Part shown: positions 12,575 to 15,805 of the stretch, in pieces
Layout of the letters: each line of letters begins with the position of its first letter
How positions within the stretch are numbered: position 1 is the first letter of the stretch
Notes under the pieces: generated by a model
Told to the model about the DNA's origin: nothing
What the model saw: the letters and a program-made list of their open reading frames with translations, nothing else
Databases searched by the model: none
Program-made: the position numbers and the translations under genes
Origin: an uncultured Dorea sp.
GTDB lineage: Bacteria; Bacillota; Clostridia; Lachnospirales; Lachnospiraceae
Assembly: GCA_934295165.1 (NCBI GenBank)
Contig: CAKRAT010000048.1
Location: 1-15,805 of the forward strand
Length of the DNA stretch: 15,805 nucleotides
Direction: 5' to 3'

Positions 12575-14821
12575 CTACACTTTTTGTAATCTGGCAAATG
12601 CAGCAAACATCTTCTTTGTACCCGGTCCGTCGAAATCAACCGTTACTTCATAATCACGTCCACCTTCGGTGATTGCCGTCACAATTCCTTCACCGAATTT
12701 AATATGTTTTACACGATCCCCGACTCCGTAAGGGAGTTTTCCTCCCTTTGGTGTTCCGAACTGCTGTACCGGTTTCGGTGCGGTAAATGCTTTCGTTTTA
12801 AAGGTTTCTTTCGCCTGCATGAAGGATGTCTTTATTCTTACCGGCTCACTTTCTTCCTTCTTTTCTTTTTTTGCGGATGGTCCTGTTTCCATAAGTTCCA
12901 GTGGAATTTCTTTTAAGAAACGGGACATTTTCTTATACTGTGTTTCTCCATGTACCATACGTTTTCTTGCACAGGTCAGTGTCAGATCTTTCTCTGCTCT
13001 TGTGATTCCCACATAACACAGACGTCTTTCTTCTTCCAGTTCTGCCGGATCATCTGCCGTGATCGTCATATAGCTCGGGAACAGTCCGTCTTCCATTCCC
13101 GCCAGGTATACATGTGGAAATTCCAGCCCTTTTGCACTGTGTAACGTCATCAGTACGACATAATCTGTACTTTCATCCAGACTGTCGATATCTGCAACCA
13201 GTGCCACATCCTCAAGAAAGCCGCTGAGTGTCGGTGCTTCATTCTGCGCAGCACAGCTTTCTTCATAAGCCACGATCTTATTACGGAGTTCGTCTATATT
13301 TTCAATTCTTGATGTTGCTTCTTCGCTTTCACATTCGTGGATCAGTGCATCGATATATCCGGTTTCTTTGATCACTTCCTCCATCAGTTCCGATACACTC
13401 ATGTCTTCGGTATCATTTTTGAAATGCTCGATCATGGCAACAAATGATTCCAGTTTTGCCTGTCCTCTTCCGATATTCGAGATCAGATCTACGGCGCGGA
13501 GTGCATCATAAAAGCTGCATTCTTTGGCGGATGCATATTCCTGTACCCGGTTGATGCTGGTCAGGCCGATGCCCCGCTTCGGAACATTTACGATTCGTCT
13601 GACAGCCAGGTCATCTCTTCCATTGTCAATGGTCTTCAGATACGCAAGAAGGTCCTTGATCTCACGTCTTGCATAGAAATTCACACCGCCGATAACTTTG
13701 TATGGAATGCTGTCGCGTACGAAACGTTCCTCGAACATACGGGACTGTGCATTAGTACGGTAAAGTACGGCATTATCTTTGTAACTGCAAAGTTCTTTGT
13801 TGACATGACGTCTGATATCTCCAACCACATATTCTGCTTCCTCATATGCCGAGTCGAACTGACGGAGCTGGATCATATTTCCATCTTCGTTCTCTGTCCA
13901 GAGCGTTTTGTCTTTTCTTCCCTGATTGTTCTGGATCACGGCATTGGCCGCATTCAGGATATTTCCGGTAGAACGGTAATTCTGCTCCAGTTTGATCACC
14001 TTTGTATCATCAAATACATGTTCAAAATCCAGAATGTTCTTGATATTTGCTCCGCGGAACTTGTAAATGGACTGGTCATCGTCTCCAACCACACACAGAT
14101 TGCGGTATTTGGACGCCAGCAGATGGATCAGTTCAAACTGTACTGTATTTGTATCCTGATACTCATCTACCATGATATAACGGAATCGCTCCTGGTAATA
14201 TTCCAATACGTCCTTCTGTGTCTGGAACAGCTGAACCGTCTTAAATAACAGATCGTCAAAATCTAATGCGTTATTTGAGCGGAGCTGTTTTTCATACTCT
14301 TCGTATACCTCCGCGATCTTTTTACGGCTGTAATCGCCTTCTGCACGCATCCGGTACTCCTGCGGTGTCACCAGTTCATCTTTTGCTTTGGATATCTCTG
14401 AAAGCAGTGCTCTTTCCCTGAACAGCTTCGTGTCCACCTGCAGAAGTTTGCAGACTTCACGCATCAACGTCTTCTGATCATCACTATCATAGATTGTAAA
14501 ATTGGTATCATATCCAAGCAGATCAATGTGGCGTCTTAGGATACGTACACACATGGAATGGAAGGTGCTTACCCAGATGCTTTCCGAACCATAACCGACT
14601 AATTTGTCGACACGCTCCCGCATCTCTCCGGCTGCTTTATTTGTAAATGTGATTGCCAGAATATTCCATGGATTCACCTGCTGTTCTTCAATTAAGTAAG
14701 CGATTCGGTGTGTCAGTACCCTGGTCTTTCCGGATCCTGCACCTGCAAGGATCAGAAGTGGTCCTTCGGTATGAAATACTGCTTCTCTTTGTTGTTCATT
14801 TAATGTATCGTATATACTCAA
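12575..14821 (-). CDS. pcrA: ATP-dependent 3'-5' DNA helicase PcrA (UvrD/Rep family)
   Basis: The 748-aa superfamily 1A helicase unwinds DNA in repair and replication restart and helps clear RecA and plasmid intermediates in Gram-positive bacteria. Motifs are complete: NEQQ Q-motif near residue 8, Walker A AGAGSGKT (26-33), ITFTNKAA motif Ia, Walker B DEYQDTN (219-225), VVGDDDQSIYKFRGA motif III (244-258), LEQNYRS motif IV (278-284), TLHSAKGLEF motif V and YVGITRAE motif VI. The C-terminal 55 residues (GDRVKHIKFGEGIV onward) form the PcrA-type domain that contacts RNA polymerase in studied homologues. The start is TTG (14819-14821) with GAAAGGAAA upstream; no ATG fits because the Q motif follows at once. 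It follows the DUF3783-like gene by 28 bases and probably shares its promoter. Confidence 0.96.
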   Translation of the reverse strand: MSIYDTLNEQQREAVFHTEGPLLILAGAGSGKTRVLTHRIAYLIEEQQVNPWNILAITFTNKAAGEMRERVDKLVGYGSESIWVSTFHSMCVRILRRHIDLLGYDTNFTIYDSDDQKTLMREVCKLLQVDTKLFRERALLSEISKAKDELVTPQEYRMRAEGDYSRKKIAEVYEEYEKQLRSNNALDFDDLLFKTVQLFQTQKDVLEYYQERFRYIMVDEYQDTNTVQFELIHLLASKYRNLCVVGDDDQSIYKFRGANIKNILDFEHVFDDTKVIKLEQNYRSTGNILNAANAVIQNNQGRKDKTLWTENEDGNMIQLRQFDSAYEEAEYVVGDIRRHVNKELCSYKDNAVLYRTNAQSRMFEERFVRDSIPYKVIGGVNFYARREIKDLLAYLKTIDNGRDDLAVRRIVNVPKRGIGLTSINRVQEYASAKECSFYDALRAVDLISNIGRGQAKLESFVAMIEHFKNDTEDMSVSELMEEVIKETGYIDALIHECESEEATSRIENIDELRNKIVAYEESCAAQNEAPTLSGFLEDVALVADIDSLDESTDYVVLMTLHSAKGLEFPHVYLAGMEDGLFPSYMTITADDPAELEEERRLCYVGITRAEKDLTLTCARKRMVHGETQYKKMSRFLKEIPLELMETGPSAKKEKKEESEPVRIKTSFMQAKETFKTKAFTAPKPVQQFGTPKGGKLPYGVGDRVKHIKFGEGIVTAITEGGRDYEVTVDFDGPGTKKMFAAFARLQKV

Positions 14822-14849
14822 TCTTATAGTTTCCTTTCTTCCTGGTTTT

Positions 14850-15263
14850 CTATTCTGCCTGTTCTGCTTTCATCATGGATTCGTGTTCTCTTTTTACTTC
14901 TTTATAAAGAGCCGTCGAGGTCCATTCCTGATTTTTATCAGTAACGATTGCTTTCAGCGGAACCTGCACTTTTTCTTTTCTCATCTGGAACAATAACTTA
15001 TCCAGCAACCGGCTGTCTGCCAACAGCATAACAAGCATCTCTTCCTCAAAATCTGTAATTTCTTCTTTCACATCGTCTGCCCTGAAAGGTTCTTCCCCGG
15101 AGATATCTTCTTTCAACCCCGTCAGCATTCCGATTGTCTTTGAATACTCTTCTTTTTCTACATGTTTCACACGAAATCCAAGAAAGCTTCCCAGCATGCC
15201 AATCTTTCTTCCTTTTTTCGTGTCTTTCAGATTATAGCATAACATTATTGATCTCATATGCAT
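14850..15263 (-). CDS. DUF3783-like protein
   Basis: From Met at 15263 the product has 137 residues. It begins MHMRSIMLCYNLKDTKKGRK, the pattern of DUF3783 proteins: a short strand, then a glycine-rich KGRKIGML turn and a region with RVKHVEKEEY. The C-terminal half (MLVMLLADSRLLDKLLFQMR to the end) is predicted as helices with a mixed-charge tail. Function is unknown. Two ATGs compete: 15263 (4 bases after AGAGAGG) and 15257 (10 bases after). An upstream in-frame ATG at 15326 lies in the promoter and terminator region and is rejected. It is the first gene of a two-gene operon with pcrA, so a link to DNA repair or replication is possible but unproven. Confidence 0.75.
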   Translation of the reverse strand: MHMRSIMLCYNLKDTKKGRKIGMLGSFLGFRVKHVEKEEYSKTIGMLTGLKEDISGEEPFRADDVKEEITDFEEEMLVMLLADSRLLDKLLFQMRKEKVQVPLKAIVTDKNQEWTSTALYKEVKREHESMMKAEQAE

Positions 15264-15290
15264 TCTACCTCTCTTCGAATGTCTGTTTCC

Positions 15291-15319
15291 ATTATAGTTG
15301 CTTTGCCCGGGTTCTGCAA
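15291..15319 (-). promoter_or_regulatory. Promoter of the DUF3783-pcrA operon
   Basis: On the - strand TTGCAG (15314-15319), a 17-base spacer and a perfect TATAAT (15291-15296) make a good promoter. It starts directly downstream of the hairpin at 15325-15366 that ends the ABC transporter transcript. Confidence 0.6.
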
Positions 15320-15324
15320 GAAAC

Positions 15325-15366
15325 AATTTGGGACGGAGGATTTAAAAAAATCCTCCGTCCCAAATT
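15325..15366 (-). terminator. Perfect 19-bp hairpin, terminator of the ABC exporter gene
   Basis: 15325-15343 pair exactly with 15348-15366 around an AAAA tetraloop. The stem carries the sequence GGGACGGAGGATTT. The leftward RNA continues UGUUUCUUGC, only partly U-rich. It lies 47 bases after the ABC gene stop and before the DUF3783 promoter. The unusually long perfect stem and GGGACGGAGG motif could mean a dispersed repeat that now serves as terminator. Confidence 0.6.
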
Positions 15367-15412
15367 AAAAATATCCTGTCCCTTTTTAATTTTCATTAAC
15401 CATCCGGTTAAT
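15362..15412 (-). repeat. Two more hairpins after the ABC gene
   Basis: AAATTAAAAA (15362-15371) and TTTTTAATTT (15383-15392) form a 10-bp stem around a loop holding GGGACAGGAT on the - strand. ATTAACC (15395-15401) and GGTTAAT (15406-15412) form a 7-bp stem with a 4-base loop next to the stop codon. The first stem shares bases with the 19-bp hairpin, so the two structures exclude one another. Confidence 0.5.
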
Positions 15413-15805
15413 TTACGCACTAATCGCATTTCCCGTATACAGCTGGTAATATCTGCCTTTCTCTTCGATCAGCTCATCATGTGTACCGCGTTCGATGATC
15501 CTTCCCTGTTCCAGTACCATAATACAGTCGGAATTACGGACGGTCGATAACCGGTGCGCGATAACAAATGTCGTTCTTCCGTGCATCAGCTTATCCATTC
15601 CATCCTGCACGATCCGCTCCGTTCGGGTATCGATGGAACTGGTCGCCTCATCGAGGATCAATACCGGCGGGTCTGCAATTGCCGCTCTTGCAATGGCAAG
15701 AAGCTGGCGCTGTCCCTGGCTTAAGTTCGCTCCGTCTCCGGTCAGCATCGTATCATAGCCATCCGGAAGTCTGCGGATAAAGCTGTCGGCATTGGCAAGC
15801 TTTGC
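15413..15805 (-). CDS. ABC exporter ATPase domain, C-terminal part (partial)
   Basis: The frame is open through the right edge, so the 5' part lies outside the window. The visible 130 residues are the second half of an ABC nucleotide-binding domain: AKLANADSFIRRLPDGYDT, signature LSQGQRQLLAIARA, Walker B VLILDEATSSID with catalytic Glu, D-loop, and H-loop FVIAHRLSTV. The end (GTHDELIEEKGRYYQLY) is typical of fused permease-ATPase exporters such as MsbA/LmrA-type multidrug transporters. In Firmicutes these often work as a pair of two adjacent half-transporters; the partner would be upstream, out of view. The intact Glu after Walker B points to a consensus ATP site. A hairpin cluster follows the stop. 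Confidence 0.92.
   Translation of the reverse strand, partial: AKLANADSFIRRLPDGYDTMLTGDGANLSQGQRQLLAIARAAIADPPVLILDEATSSIDTRTERIVQDGMDKLMHGRTTFVIAHRLSTVRNSDCIMVLEQGRIIERGTHDELIEEKGRYYQLYTGNAISA

Noticed and set aside
15264..15326. Upstream ATG extending the DUF3783-like protein by 21 residues
   Set aside because: That segment contains the TATAAT box and part of the terminator hairpin, so it cannot be translated from the predicted transcript.
1..15805. tRNA, rRNA, riboswitch or CRISPR array
   Set aside because: No cloverleaf, rRNA core, recognised riboswitch consensus or regular spaced repeats was seen by eye. A covariance-model scan was not possible.

Overview
The window looks like a chromosomal stretch of a low-to-mid GC Gram-positive anaerobe, most likely a gut Lachnospiraceae-type Clostridium (inference). 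Reasons: cell-wall anchored LPxTG-type pilins with Cna-B domains, a class C sortase, GGAGG-type ribosome binding sites, GTG and TTG starts, a PcrA helicase, a DUF3783-like protein and an Asp-rich small membrane protein. Almost everything is transcribed leftward (- strand); the one clear rightward gene is a small XRE regulator.

Layout. (1) 1-2575: a PAP2-family phosphatase, a MATE efflux transporter with a two-dyad operator-like site upstream, and a 173-aa protein of unknown function with two possible L7/L12-like halves. (2) 2576-3060: a gene-poor stretch dense in inverted repeats, holding a good leftward promoter and two very short ORFs with strong ribosome binding sites; it may be a structured leader or a mobile-element remnant. 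(3) 3068-8930: a three-gene pilus operon read adhesin (985 aa, LPKSG), major pilin (594 aa, LPKTG), class C sortase (289 aa), with a near-consensus promoter (TTGACA, 17 bp, TATCAT) and a terminator hairpin. (4) 9126-9365: a divergent XRE regulator, a natural candidate controller of the pilus operon, followed by a perfect 21-bp inverted repeat. (5) 9626-12011: rlmD-like 23S rRNA uracil methyltransferase coupled to a NYN nuclease-like protein carrying two OST-HTH/LOTUS domains. (6) 12170-12415: small single-pass membrane protein with an acidic tail. (7) 12575-15263: DUF3783-like gene and pcrA helicase in one operon. (8) 15325-15805: a cluster of hairpins and the C-terminal ATPase end of an ABC exporter that runs off the window.

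How it fits together. The adhesin and pilin would be secreted through Sec. The sortase would join pilin subunits through their sorting signals and put the adhesin at the tip or along the shaft. The shared upstream region between the adhesin and the XRE gene is where control is expected. The rlmD-NYN pair suggests an RNA-centred operon. The rest is housekeeping or transport. No tRNA, rRNA, CRISPR array or intact transposase was seen.
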